This document shows positions 1 to 8,708 of a stretch of DNA of 64,000 bases, in pieces. This DNA is from Hyalangium ruber. GTDB taxonomy: Bacteria; Myxococcota; Myxococcia; Myxococcales; Myxococcaceae. The DNA lies in NCBI RefSeq assembly GCF_034259325.1, contig NZ_JAXIVS010000001.1:372001-436000 (forward strand), written 5' to 3'. A model generated the notes under the pieces. It was not told where the DNA came from. It searched no databases and worked only from the letters and a program-made list of their open reading frames with translations. Position 1 is the first letter of the stretch. Each line of letters begins with the position of its first letter. A program made the translations under genes and the position numbers.

Positions 1-1033
1 TCGCCTCGTCCTGCACGAGCTCCAGGTGGCAGGCCTTGGCCGGAGCGCCCTCCGGAGCTCGCACCACCCGGTACAGCATGGCCGCGCCCCACCCTTCCGC
101 CACGCGCTCGCCCAGCTCCACCAACCGGGGCAGTTGTTCGGAAGACGGGCCCAGCAGACGCAGCAGCCCCTGGGGCAGCACGTTGGCGGCCACGTGCCGG
201 GCCCGCAGCTCTCCCCGGCGTGTCACCACCCGCCACCCTCCTGACTCGGGCGCCAGCGACTTCACCCGGTTGGCCAGCAGCACCTCTCCGCCGCCGCGGG
301 TGATGGCCTCCACGAGCGCCTCCGCCAGCCGGCCGATGCCGCCGCGCACATGCCCCGTCCCGCGCCAGTAGTAGTCCATGGCCGCCATGGCGATGGGGGC
401 CTCCGCCTCGGCGGCGCTGCACTGCACGGTGATCTGGCACAGCCCGTCGAGGTACGTCTTCAGCGGGGTGAAGCGCAGCAGGCCGAAGTGCTCCAGCACC
501 GCACCGAGCGGGCGGCCCAACCAGCGCAGCAGGGACATATAGCGAGGCACGCGGGCCGCATGGCGCAGCAGGGAGCGCGCATCCAGGGGCGGCAGCAGTC
601 CCGGCTCATCGAAGAGGGACCACAGGGCATCGGCCACCTGGCGCTGGTGCGCGAAGAAGCCCTGGAGCCCTCGAACCGGAGCGCCTGGCAGGCCGAAGAG
701 CTGCCCCAGGAAGCGCTGGCGATCCCGGTAGACGCTCAGCCGCAGCGAGGGGGTGCGCAGCTCCACGAGGGGATCCAACCAGTCCACCTCGACCTTGAGC
801 CCATGGCGGCGCACCCACTGGCCGAAGAGCTGCTCCTCGCCCAGCCCGGAGAACAGGGTGGCGCCCGCCTCGAAGGCGTAGCCATCCCGCCGGAAGGTGC
901 TGGCACAACCGCCGGGGTAGTTGAGCGCCTCACATAGCGCCACCCGGGCGCCCCGCTGCACCAGGTCGAGCGCCGTGGCCATCCCGCCGAAGCCCGCTCC
1001 CACCACCACCGCGTCGTACCAGGACTCCGACAT
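1..1033 (-). CDS. FAD-dependent oxidoreductase, phytoene desaturase (CrtI)-like, C-terminus cut by window edge
   Basis: The gene reads leftward from an ATG at 1033 and is still open at base 1, giving 344 N-terminal residues of a family usually near 500. Residues 8-17 carry the dinucleotide-binding glycine motif (G12-x-G14-x-x-G17) after a hydrophobic beta strand. The adjacent NYPGGCASTF segment is typical of CrtI-like desaturases and all-trans-retinol 13,14-reductase-like flavoproteins. The enzyme should bind FAD and oxidise or reduce a hydrophobic, possibly polyene, substrate. The substrate cannot be told because the C-terminal FAD motif lies outside the window. No carotenoid gene is seen beside it. 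The upstream Shine-Dalgarno sequence is weak. Confidence 0.8.
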   Translation of the reverse strand, partial: MSESWYDAVVVGAGFGGMATALDLVQRGARVALCEALNYPGGCASTFRRDGYAFEAGATLFSGLGEEQLFGQWVRRHGLKVEVDWLDPLVELRTPSLRLSVYRDRQRFLGQLFGLPGAPVRGLQGFFAHQRQVADALWSLFDEPGLLPPLDARSLLRHAARVPRYMSLLRWLGRPLGAVLEHFGLLRFTPLKTYLDGLCQITVQCSAAEAEAPIAMAAMDYYWRGTGHVRGGIGRLAEALVEAITRGGGEVLLANRVKSLAPESGGWRVVTRRGELRARHVAANVLPQGLLRLLGPSSEQLPRLVELGERVAEGWGAAMLYRVVRAPEGAPAKACHLELVQDEA

Positions 1034-1162
1034 GGCCCCAGGGATAACGACCTCCCGGCCTTCTCGCGCGTTGTGTCACTTGGAGCGCCGAAAATTGGCA
1101 CTCCCCGTCCTGCCGCGCACGGGTCTCCCCCTGATTTCGCGGGTCTAGACTGACCCGAGGGC

Positions 1163-1178
1163 TGGCACGGGCACTGCT
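1163..1178 (+). promoter_or_regulatory. sigma-54 (-24/-12) promoter for the RCC1 gene
   Basis: TGGCACGGGCACTGCT contains a perfect TGGCAC -24 element, the correct ten bases between GG and GC, and CTGC (consensus TTGC) at -12 followed by T. The expected start of transcription is near 1190, about 95 bases before the ATG at 1286. It lies in the 252-base gap between two divergent genes, and no other element in that gap was recognised. Confidence 0.65.
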
Positions 1179-1285
1179 TTGGGCCACGGCACGGTCCCCC
1201 TCACACGTCCTGTTCTCCCAACGGAGCCCCCGCTCCGTGCAGGAGGCGTGTGTCTCGTGGGGCCGCCAACCCGATGAGGAGCCCC

Positions 1286-3520
1286 ATGACACAGGTACAA
1301 CCCTACACACCTCGCATGCTGTGGATGACGGCGGTGCTCGCCTTCTCGCTGTGGAGTCCTGGAGCACGCGCCGAGCCTTCTCTCGAGCCCGACACCTTCG
1401 AGAAGGAGGACACCCATTCTCCCGCCAAGAAGCGCAAGCCCCAGCGCAACCTCCTCGTCACCACGATCAACCACTCGATGGTCATCGGGGAGAGAGGCGC
1501 TCTCTGGGTCTGGGGTGGCATCTCGGGCGAGCGCGCGGGGACCTTGCCGCAGATCGAGCTGGGTCAGGCCACGCCGGTGCGGATGCCCGGTATGAGCGGC
1601 GCGGTGTCGATCTCCTCTCTCAGAGAGGGGTACTTCTCCCTGGCGCTGATGAAGGACGGCACCGTGCAGGCCTGGGGGCTCAATCATTCCGGCCAGCTCG
1701 GCAACGGCACGACGGAGTCACCGCTCACGCGTGTCCAGGTGCTTGGACTGACCCATGTGGTGTCCCTCTCCGCGGGGACCAACCACTCGCTGGCCGTGCG
1801 CGCGGATGGCACGGTGTGGGCCTGGGGCCTCAACAGTTCCGGCCAGCTCGGAGATGGCACCACCCAGCGGCGGCTCGTGCCGGTACAGGTGCCTGGGCTC
1901 TCCAACGTGGTGTCCGTCTCGGCGTCTCTCACCCACTCGCTGGCGCTGCACGCGGACGGCACGGTGTCAGCTTGGGGGAGCAATGGCGCTGGTGAGCTCG
2001 GGGACGGCACGAAGGAGCGCCGCACCACGCCGGTGAAGGTCCTGGGGCTGACGAAGGTGATGGCGCTCGCCTCGGCGTGGTCCATGTCCTTCGCGCTGAG
2101 GGAGAACGGTACCGTGTGGGGTTGGGGCAACAACGCCCAGGGACTGTTCGGCGGCAGTGCGCCCTCGCGCTCCACCGCGGCCCCCATTGCCGGGCTGGAC
2201 AACGTGGAGGCGCTCTCCGTGAGCGACATGCACGCGCTGGCGCTGAAGAAGAACGGCACGGTGTGGGCTTGGGGCCTGAACTCCTCGGGGCAGTTGGGCG
2301 ATGGAAGCCAGACCACGAGGCTCACCCCAGGGCCGGTGCCGGGGCTGCATGGCGTAGAGGCGGTGGCCGCGGGCCACCGTCACTCCCTGGTCCTGAAGCG
2401 CGATGGGACGCTCTGGGGCTGGGGAGCCAACGAGCTTGGCGCGCTCGGCACGGGCACGGATCGCCGGCTCTCGCCCGTCCCGGTGCTGGGGCTGACGAAT
2501 GCGCAGGCAAGCGCCGTGGGCTACGGACATGCCCTGGCGGTGCTCGGAGATGGCTCTGTCTGGCGGTGGGGGGACGCCGAGGGGTGGCTCGTGCGGCCAG
2601 CGCACGCGACGCCCGCGCCCGTCGCGGGGCTGACGAACATGGTGGCCGTCGGCGCTGGGGATGCGCACGCGCTGGCGGTCCGCGCCGACGGCACCGTGTG
2701 GGGCTGGGGGAGTAACGCCTACGGCCAGCTCGGCACAGGTGGGACCGAGGGGGGCTCCACGCCGGTGCAGGCCGTGGGGCTCACGGGTGCGGTAGCCGTA
2801 GCGGGGGGTGCTATGCACTCGCTGGCGCTGAAGCAGGACGGCACGGTGTGGGCCTGGGGCAGCAATTCCTTCGGCCAGCTGGGGGATGGAACGATGGAAG
2901 ACCGCTCCACGCCAGCGCAGGTGCAAGGAATCGACGATGTCACCTCCATCGCCTCCTCCTGGTACTCCTCCGTGGCGCTGCGCGGTGACGGCAGCGTGTG
3001 GGCCTGGGGCGCCAACGGCGCGACGCTGGAGAACATGCTCGTGCCACGCAAGGTCGAAGGGCTGGAAAACATCCGCGCCGTGAGCGTGGCCTGGACCCAC
3101 TCCTATGCCCTCGCTGAGGACGGAACCCTCTGGGAGTGGTTCAAGGCCGGAACCGGCTCCGCGCTCCCCACCCCGGTGGCGGGCATGCCCCATGTGGTGG
3201 CGGTAGCCCATACCGAGTCGGGCGCTGTCCTCGTGGTGCGCGACGATGGCACCGTCTGGAGCAAGGGCTACAACAGCAGCGGAGTGCTTGGGGTGGCAGG
3301 CGAGACCATGGCTCAGGATTGGATCCAGGTGCCAGGGCTGACGGACGCAGTGTCCCTCTCGGTGCCTCCCATGGCTCCGCGCGTGCTAGCCCTCCGCGCC
3401 AATGGCACCGCGATGAGCTGGGGCAACAATCTCAGCAACTCGATCGGAGATGGCATCTCCTCACTGCACCTCACGCCCACCCGCGTGCCGCTGCCCCGCC
3501 TGCGGAAGGCGGTGCCCTGA
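1286..3520 (+). CDS. Secreted RCC1-repeat beta-propeller protein
   Basis: The 744-residue product begins with a signal peptide of about 29 residues ending near GARA. Thereafter it consists of about a dozen RCC1-type repeats of roughly 50 residues. Each has the pattern HSLAL..DGTVWAWG.N..GQLGDGT, with the GQLG turn followed by a (T)PV.V.GL strand. RCC1 repeats fold into seven-bladed propellers, so the array could form two of them. It is probably exported as a binding or surface protein; no enzyme domain is visible. ATG 1286 was chosen because GAGGAG lies four bases upstream; in-frame GTG 1250 and ATG 1274 are alternatives. A sigma-54 promoter lies upstream, suggesting developmental or activator-dependent expression. 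Confidence 0.85.
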   Translation: MTQVQPYTPRMLWMTAVLAFSLWSPGARAEPSLEPDTFEKEDTHSPAKKRKPQRNLLVTTINHSMVIGERGALWVWGGISGERAGTLPQIELGQATPVRMPGMSGAVSISSLREGYFSLALMKDGTVQAWGLNHSGQLGNGTTESPLTRVQVLGLTHVVSLSAGTNHSLAVRADGTVWAWGLNSSGQLGDGTTQRRLVPVQVPGLSNVVSVSASLTHSLALHADGTVSAWGSNGAGELGDGTKERRTTPVKVLGLTKVMALASAWSMSFALRENGTVWGWGNNAQGLFGGSAPSRSTAAPIAGLDNVEALSVSDMHALALKKNGTVWAWGLNSSGQLGDGSQTTRLTPGPVPGLHGVEAVAAGHRHSLVLKRDGTLWGWGANELGALGTGTDRRLSPVPVLGLTNAQASAVGYGHALAVLGDGSVWRWGDAEGWLVRPAHATPAPVAGLTNMVAVGAGDAHALAVRADGTVWGWGSNAYGQLGTGGTEGGSTPVQAVGLTGAVAVAGGAMHSLALKQDGTVWAWGSNSFGQLGDGTMEDRSTPAQVQGIDDVTSIASSWYSSVALRGDGSVWAWGANGATLENMLVPRKVEGLENIRAVSVAWTHSYALAEDGTLWEWFKAGTGSALPTPVAGMPHVVAVAHTESGAVLVVRDDGTVWSKGYNSSGVLGVAGETMAQDWIQVPGLTDAVSLSVPPMAPRVLALRANGTAMSWGNNLSNSIGDGISSLHLTPTRVPLPRLRKAVP

Positions 3521-3530
3521 CCGCGCGGGC

Positions 3531-4733
3531 CTACGCCGCGCGCAGCGTGAGGATCGTCACCTCGGGGGGAACGCCGATCCGGAACGGGAGCCAGTGCCCC
3601 GTGCCGCCCGAGACGTAGAGGTGACGATCCTTCCACCGGTAGCGCCCGAGCATGAACTCGAAGGCGAACCAGAACAGGGGCATGCCCAGCAGCGCCACCT
3701 GCCCTCCGTGGGTGTGGCCCGCCAGCGTAAGGTGGGCCCCCCGCTCCGCCGCGTACGGAAAGAACGAGGGGTGGTGCGTCAGGCACAGCACCAGTTCCTC
3801 GGGAGACGTGCCCTGGAAGGCGGTCTCCGACGAGCGCCGGAAACCCTCGGCCTTCGAGCCGACGCGTCGGCTCCTCATGGGGTAGTCCACGCCTACCACT
3901 CGCAGCCGCTGCCCCCCGTGCTCGAGGACATGCGAGGCGTCCACCAGCAGGCGGACCGGAGCCCCCCGCTTCTCGAGGCCCTTGTACCCTTCGAGGATGG
4001 GCCCGATGCCGCGCCAGTACTCGTGGTTGCCCAGGATGGCGACCATCCCGTGCTGCGCGCGGCACCCGGCGAGCGCCTCCATCGTCTCGTCGAGCTGGGT
4101 GAGATCATCGATCAGATCCCCCGTCATCACCTGCAGGTGTACCCCAGCCTCGTTCATCGCCGCCACGGCCTGGCGGACGTACTCCGGGCTGATGAAGGTG
4201 CCCACGTGGACGTCGGTGATCTGGCCGATCCGGAAGCCCTCCAGCGCGGGGGGCAGATCCTTCATCCGCACCTCGACTTCAAGGACCTCGAAGCCGGAGA
4301 TGCCGGTGGCGATGCCCGCCGAGCTCGTCCCCATGGCCAGGAACGGGACGGCGCGCCCCGCGTTCACGAGCAGGCTGCGGCGTTCCAGGTCCACGGCGCC
4401 GCTGACCGGGTCCACCGCCAGCGCGGGAGCGCGACGTCCCCGCCACCAGCGCACGAGCAGGAAGGGCAGCCCGAACACCGCAACGATCATCGCCGCGACG
4501 GTCCACCCCACGAAGAAGAGCTTCAGCGGCGCGGTCAGGCCGGGCACCTGACCTTGAGGCCCAAGCCCCAGCGCCACGAGCAGGGTCCAGGCCACCAGCG
4601 ACAGGAGTGTCAGGGCCAGGAACACGCCCACGCGCCGCGCGTTGAGCAGCCCCGGCCACAGCCGCTTCAGCACCAGGTAGCCCAGCAGGTTCACCACCAC
4701 GAGGGCGAGAATTCGACCGATCCACATGCTCAT
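3531..4733 (-). CDS. Membrane-anchored metallophosphoesterase (YkuE-like)
   Basis: This 400-residue protein has an N-terminal half with three hydrophobic helices (about residues 8-23, 36-57 and 71-96) and a C-terminal calcineurin-like phosphoesterase domain. The metal ligands are present in order: D174-x-H176, GD206, G235-N-H-E, and a GHTHGG motif near residue 343. The family hydrolyses phosphomonoesters or diesters using two metal ions. A twin-arginine-like ERRSLLV string at about residue 117, followed by a hydrophobic stretch, recalls the Tat signal of YkuE, but here it is internal. Its start lies one base after the stop of the thioesterase gene, so the two are translationally coupled. The substrate is unknown. 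Confidence 0.82.
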   Translation of the reverse strand: MSMWIGRILALVVVNLLGYLVLKRLWPGLLNARRVGVFLALTLLSLVAWTLLVALGLGPQGQVPGLTAPLKLFFVGWTVAAMIVAVFGLPFLLVRWWRGRRAPALAVDPVSGAVDLERRSLLVNAGRAVPFLAMGTSSAGIATGISGFEVLEVEVRMKDLPPALEGFRIGQITDVHVGTFISPEYVRQAVAAMNEAGVHLQVMTGDLIDDLTQLDETMEALAGCRAQHGMVAILGNHEYWRGIGPILEGYKGLEKRGAPVRLLVDASHVLEHGGQRLRVVGVDYPMRSRRVGSKAEGFRRSSETAFQGTSPEELVLCLTHHPSFFPYAAERGAHLTLAGHTHGGQVALLGMPLFWFAFEFMLGRYRWKDRHLYVSGGTGHWLPFRIGVPPEVTILTLRAA

Positions 4734-4734
4734 G

Positions 4735-5145
4735 TCAGCCCAGGAACTTGGTCATCCGGCCCTGCGCGACGAGCACCCCATCGCGCTCGCGTCGCACGTC
4801 CACCTGAACGAAGGCCAGGGTGCGCCCGGACTTGAGCGCGGTGGCCTCCACCAGCACGGTGGAACCTCCCGGCGCCGGGGAGAACCAGGACACGTTGAGG
4901 TCCGTGGACACGCCGGGCCGGCCTTCCCGGTCCGCGCTCATGATGGCCAGCGTGCCCACCACGTCCACCAGCGTGGCCACCGCGCCGCCGTGCAGCGCGC
5001 CGTGGAGGTTCTGCACCGCCTCGCCGACGGGCAGCCGAACCCGGGCCTTGCCGCCCTCCACCTCGAGCACGTCCATTCCCACCAGCGAGGCGTCATACCC
5101 GCCCTGCCCGAAGTGCCCCAGGCGCTCCTTCAGCTTGTCATTCAT
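4735..5145 (-). CDS. PaaI-type hotdog-fold thioesterase
   Basis: The 136-residue protein has the length and motifs of the PaaI/YbgC hotdog thioesterases. These are the conserved HGALHGGAVATLVDVVGTLA helix (residues about 48-67), in which the HGG loop and following acidic residue form the acyl-CoA site, and a second strand block TDLNVSWFSPA. It probably hydrolyses an acyl-CoA in the cytoplasm. It is the first gene of a two-gene minus-strand unit with the metallophosphoesterase, separated by one base. The promoter would lie between 5146 and 5289, a region shared with the divergent SDR gene. The substrate cannot be inferred. Confidence 0.82.
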   Translation of the reverse strand: MNDKLKERLGHFGQGGYDASLVGMDVLEVEGGKARVRLPVGEAVQNLHGALHGGAVATLVDVVGTLAIMSADREGRPGVSTDLNVSWFSPAPGGSTVLVEATALKSGRTLAFVQVDVRRERDGVLVAQGRMTKFLG

Positions 5146-5289
5146 GCCGCCGCACCATAACCGTCGGCCGGGCGTGATGCTCTCCTACCTTGGAGCCCGG
5201 CCTGGGAGCCCCCCAAGGCCCGAAGCTGAGCAGGCGGGAAACCTTCCGAGGGCTGGAGCATCCCTGCGCAAACAAGGAGCGACACACAC

Positions 5290-6084
5290 ATGGACTTGGG
5301 ACTCACAGGGAAGACAGCGCTGGTGACGGGCTCGACGGCGGGCATTGGCCTGGCCACGGCCGTGGGGCTGGCACGCGAGGGAGCGCACGTCGTCCTCAAC
5401 GGTCGCAGCGAGGAGCGGGTGAAGCGCGCCCGGGAACAGCTCCTCCAGGCTGTGCCCGGCGCGAAGGTGTCGGGCGTGGCGGCGGACTTCGCCTCCGCCC
5501 AGGGCGCCGAGGCGGTGACGAAGGCCTTCCCCGAGGTGGACGTGCTGGTGAACAACGTGGGCATCTTCGAGCCCAAGGCGTTCGAGCAGATCCCCGATGA
5601 GGACTGGCTGCGCTTCTTCGAGGTGAACGTGATGAGCGGAATCCGGCTCAGCCGCTTCTACTTCCCGAAGATGCGCGCGAAGAACTGGGGCCGCATCATC
5701 TTCGTCTCCAGCGAGTCGGCGGTGCAGATCCCCACGGAGATGATCCACTACGGCATGACGAAGACGGCGCAGGTGGCGGTGGCGCGCGGCCTCGCGGAGC
5801 TGACGACGGGCACGGGGGTGACGGTGAACACGGTGCTGCCGGGCCCCACGTTCTCCGAGGGCGTGGAGCAGTTCGTCTCCGACCTGGGCAAGACGCAGGG
5901 AGTGGACGCGAAGACGGCCGAGCGTGACTTCTTCACCCACGCGCGGCCCACCTCCATTCTCAAGCGCTTCGCCTCTTCGGAGGAGGTGGCGAACCTGATC
6001 GTCTACGTGAGCAGCCAGCGCTCCTCGGCCACCAACGGCGCCGCCCTGCGCGTGGACGGCGGCGTGGTGCGGGCCATCCTGTAG
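5290..6084 (+). CDS. Short-chain dehydrogenase/reductase
   Basis: This is a classical SDR of 264 residues. It shows the TGxxxGIG cofactor motif at residues 13-20, NNVG after strand 4, a serine in the FVSSESA strand, and the YGMTK active-site pair Y154 and K158. The enzyme should carry out NAD(P)H-dependent oxidation or reduction of an alcohol or ketone. It ends with the usual ALRVDGGVVR segment. AAGGAG lies ten bases before the ATG. It stands alone between divergent and convergent neighbours, so its substrate is not indicated by context. Confidence 0.88.
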   Translation: MDLGLTGKTALVTGSTAGIGLATAVGLAREGAHVVLNGRSEERVKRAREQLLQAVPGAKVSGVAADFASAQGAEAVTKAFPEVDVLVNNVGIFEPKAFEQIPDEDWLRFFEVNVMSGIRLSRFYFPKMRAKNWGRIIFVSSESAVQIPTEMIHYGMTKTAQVAVARGLAELTTGTGVTVNTVLPGPTFSEGVEQFVSDLGKTQGVDAKTAERDFFTHARPTSILKRFASSEEVANLIVYVSSQRSSATNGAALRVDGGVVRAIL

Positions 6085-6112
6085 GAGTGCGGGCGGCGGA
6101 CGGCGGGGCCGC

Positions 6113-6772
6113 TCAGGCGGCGGCCTCGCGCTCCTGCTGGGCCTTCTGGCAGAGCCGCTGGATGTACTGCCAGGCGAACTCGATCTCCCGCAGGCGCTGC
6201 TCGGCTTCGGCGCGCAGCTGGGGGTTGAGCTGGGCCACCCGGTCCGGGTGGTGCTGCGCGGCCAGCGTCTGGTACGCGGCGCGGGCCTCCTCCAGCGTGG
6301 CGCCCTCCTGGAAGCCCAGGAGCCGCCAGAAGAGCAGCGCCTGAGGGACCTGCACATCCGTGGGGGCCTCGTTCGTCTGGGGACGTGGCGCGGAAGGAAT
6401 CGGCTCGCCGTCCACGGAGTCCTCGCTGGGCCACGGGTACTCCTCGTTGCGCTTCGGGCGGGCGGCCTGCACTCCCCCGATGAGGGACTGGACCGTCAGC
6501 AGGTAGGGGCCCACGCGCAGCTCGTCCTCCGCGGTCACCAGCATGGGCCGCACCACCGGCAGGCCGTTGAGCCAGGTGCCGTTGGTGGAGCCCTCATCCA
6601 GCACGAGCGCGCCGCCCTCGATGGCGACCAGCCGGCAATGCACGCCGGACACGGTCTCCTCCGGCAGCACCACCTGGCACTTCTTGGAGCGGCCAACGAA
6701 GATCTCCCGACTCGCCAGCGTCTCCTTCACCGTCCGTCGCGTCCCGCTCAACCCCACCGTGATGGTGAACAC
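6113..6772 (-). CDS. FHA-domain/J-domain fusion protein
   Basis: The 219-residue protein joins two signalling modules. Residues about 20-95 form an FHA phosphothreonine-binding domain, with GRSKKCQVVLP, the SGVHCRL core and the STNGTWLNG loop all present. After a linker, residues about 150-210 resemble a J domain with an intact HPD tripeptide (QHHPDRV). It would bring a phosphorylated partner to an Hsp70-type chaperone. FHA domains usually read Ser/Thr kinase output, which is abundant in myxobacteria. It is divergent from an FHA-containing sigma-54 activator across a 218-base gap. An Hsp70 without most of its lid is encoded elsewhere in the window (50049), but a partnership is only a guess. 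Confidence 0.8.
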   Translation of the reverse strand: MFTITVGLSGTRRTVKETLASREIFVGRSKKCQVVLPEETVSGVHCRLVAIEGGALVLDEGSTNGTWLNGLPVVRPMLVTAEDELRVGPYLLTVQSLIGGVQAARPKRNEEYPWPSEDSVDGEPIPSAPRPQTNEAPTDVQVPQALLFWRLLGFQEGATLEEARAAYQTLAAQHHPDRVAQLNPQLRAEAEQRLREIEFAWQYIQRLCQKAQQEREAAA

Positions 6773-6949
6773 GTGTACTCCCGTCGTTAGGTGTCCGGCC
6801 CGGGGAAACGGGCTGGAGGCATCCCCCCCGCTCTGTCAGAGCACGACTTGTGCCGGCCTGTTGCACCCTCGCGGCCCCAGTTATTTCAATATCTTGGAAA
6901 ACAGTCGGACAACGGTGCGGCGAAACCAGACATCAAACCGTCAAGATTG

Positions 6950-6965
6950 CTGTCAGAATTGACAG
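6950..6965. promoter_or_regulatory. Inverted repeat, possible operator
   Basis: CTGTCAGAATTGACAG has 6-base arms CTGTCA and TGACAG around GAAT. It lies 25 bases upstream of the ATG of the FHA sigma-54 activator, in the 218-base region between the two divergent FHA genes. The right arm also reads TTGACA, but no matching -10 is evident. No regulator can be assigned. Confidence 0.35.
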
Positions 6966-6990
6966 GCAACGGTGCCACCCCGGGGAACGG

Positions 6991-8550
6991 ATGACGCGCG
7001 AGACCGAAGCAAAGGCGGGTGAGGAGGAAGAGGGCCACAACGGGCCCTCGCTCAACCGGACCACCACCATTCCCCTGCCGCCCTCCATCCAGGAGCCGCC
7101 GGCGAGCCCCACGCCGACGCGCCGGGAGCGGATACCTCGGGAGCTGCTCGCCAGCGTGGACGCGGAGCCCTACCGCGAGCCCAAGGCGCTGCGCGTCCAC
7201 CGCGAGGGCGTGCCGGATCTGATCGTCCCGCTGTACCCGGATCGCTCCTATGTGTTCGGGCGGGCCCCGGAGTCCACGGTCGTCTTCCCGCATGACGCCG
7301 TCTCGCGCCAGCACGGGCGCCTGTCGTTCCGAGAGGACCATCGCTGGGTGTACCGGGATCTCAACTCGCGCAACCACAGCTTCCTGGGCAAGGTGGAGCT
7401 GCCGTTCGAGGGCGATGAGCGCGAGTACTTCCAGGCGATGAGCGCCTCGCAGGACTGGGTGGTCGAGCCGGGCAACATCATCCTGCTGGGCAACGGCCGC
7501 AGCCGCATCACCCTGCTGGCCGAGGTCCCCGCGGGGATGGTGGCGGGCCCACGCCCCCGGGTGGGTGGCTCGGTGGCGGCGGTCCAGTTGGAGCGCTCCA
7601 TCAACATCTGCGCGCGCCACCAACTACCGGTCTTCATCCTCGGCAGGTCCGGCACGGGAAAGACGTTCATCGCCCGGGAGATCCACAGCCGCAGCCGGCT
7701 GGACGGCAACTTCGTCATCCTCAACTGCGGGCGGCTGCCGCAGGACGCGAGCATGCTGCACAGCGATCTGCTCGGGCATGTGAAGGGGGCCTTCACGGGC
7801 GCGGCCTTCTCACGGGTGGGCAAGTTCTACGTCGCCAATGGCGGCACGCTGTTCCTGGACGAGGTGGAGTTCCTGCCTCCCGCCGCGCAGGACTTCCTCG
7901 TCGACATCCTGGAGGGCACGGGCAGCCTGGCACCCCTGGGAGCATCTCCGGACTCGCGCGAGCCCCCGCCGCGCTTCCGGCTCATCTCGGCCTCGAAGAC
8001 GCCCTTGCAGCAGACGCGGCTGCGGCCCGATCTGGCCCAGCGGCTCGCCACCGGGGATGTGATTGTCCTGCCGGCGCTGGAGGAGCGGCGGGAGGACATC
8101 CCCAATCTGGTGGAGACCTTCCTCCACCGCCTGAAGACCGAGCAGCAGTACGACGCGGAGTTCACCAGCGACGCGATCGCCTACCTGCAGCAGGTGGACT
8201 GGCCTGGGGAGATTCGCGAGCTGGAGGCCACGGTGAAGGCAGTGGTGGCGCGCGAGGTGGCGGCCCGGGCCATCGACGGCGTGGGCTCGTCCCGGATGAT
8301 GATCACCCTGGAGGCCGTGAAGGTGTACCTGTCGCAGCGGCGCATGGGGTTTGGTGCCTCGGTGGCCGCGCCTCCGGCCCGGCATTCCATGGCGCTTCCC
8401 GCCGTGCGCAAGCGGCCTGGAGACTTGTCCGAGCAGGAGGTCCGAGACGCCTTCGACAAGCACGGCGGAACGAAGACACGGGCCGCGCAGGAGCTCGGCA
8501 TCGCCCTCAACACCTTCAAGGGGCTGATGAAGAAGTTCGGCATCGAGTGA
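6991..8550 (+). CDS. FHA-domain sigma-54-dependent transcriptional activator
   Basis: The 519-residue protein has three parts. An FHA domain lies at about residues 85-175 (VFGRAPES, SRQHGRL, LNSRNHSFLG). An AAA+ sigma-54 interaction domain lies at about 200-430, with Walker A GRSGTGKT, GAFTGA near residue 267 and FLDEVEFL as Walker B. A Fis-type helix-turn-helix forms the last 45 residues. The intact GAFTGA loop shows it should contact sigma-54 and activate -24/-12 promoters, with the FHA domain replacing the usual receiver as a phosphothreonine sensor. ATG 6991 follows a GGGGA ribosome site; upstream in-frame starts would add residues unlike the family. It is divergent from the FHA/J fusion. 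The only good sigma-54 promoter noticed in the window is at 1163. Confidence 0.88.
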   Translation: MTRETEAKAGEEEEGHNGPSLNRTTTIPLPPSIQEPPASPTPTRRERIPRELLASVDAEPYREPKALRVHREGVPDLIVPLYPDRSYVFGRAPESTVVFPHDAVSRQHGRLSFREDHRWVYRDLNSRNHSFLGKVELPFEGDEREYFQAMSASQDWVVEPGNIILLGNGRSRITLLAEVPAGMVAGPRPRVGGSVAAVQLERSINICARHQLPVFILGRSGTGKTFIAREIHSRSRLDGNFVILNCGRLPQDASMLHSDLLGHVKGAFTGAAFSRVGKFYVANGGTLFLDEVEFLPPAAQDFLVDILEGTGSLAPLGASPDSREPPPRFRLISASKTPLQQTRLRPDLAQRLATGDVIVLPALEERREDIPNLVETFLHRLKTEQQYDAEFTSDAIAYLQQVDWPGEIRELEATVKAVVAREVAARAIDGVGSSRMMITLEAVKVYLSQRRMGFGASVAAPPARHSMALPAVRKRPGDLSEQEVRDAFDKHGGTKTRAAQELGIALNTFKGLMKKFGIE

Positions 8551-8708
8551 GCCGCCCACGGTAGGCAGCGCCTTTCCCACCCTGGGCCCCAGCCGTACCC
8601 AGGTCCTTCCTCGAAAGGGGCGCGGGCCAGCCCCGGAGTTCGCCTCCTGGACAAACGCACACCGGCATACCGGGTGCAGACCTTGGCGGCGAGCAAGGGG
8701 GGCTGGGC

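Noticed and set aside
1286..3520. RCC1 repeats as a tandem DNA repeat array
   Set aside because: The repeats are protein-level and divergent in DNA; they reflect propeller blades.
6848..6865. TTGTGCCGGCCTGTTGCA as a sigma-54 promoter for the FHA activator
   Set aside because: The -12 GC is present but the -24 region lacks the GG pair at the required distance.
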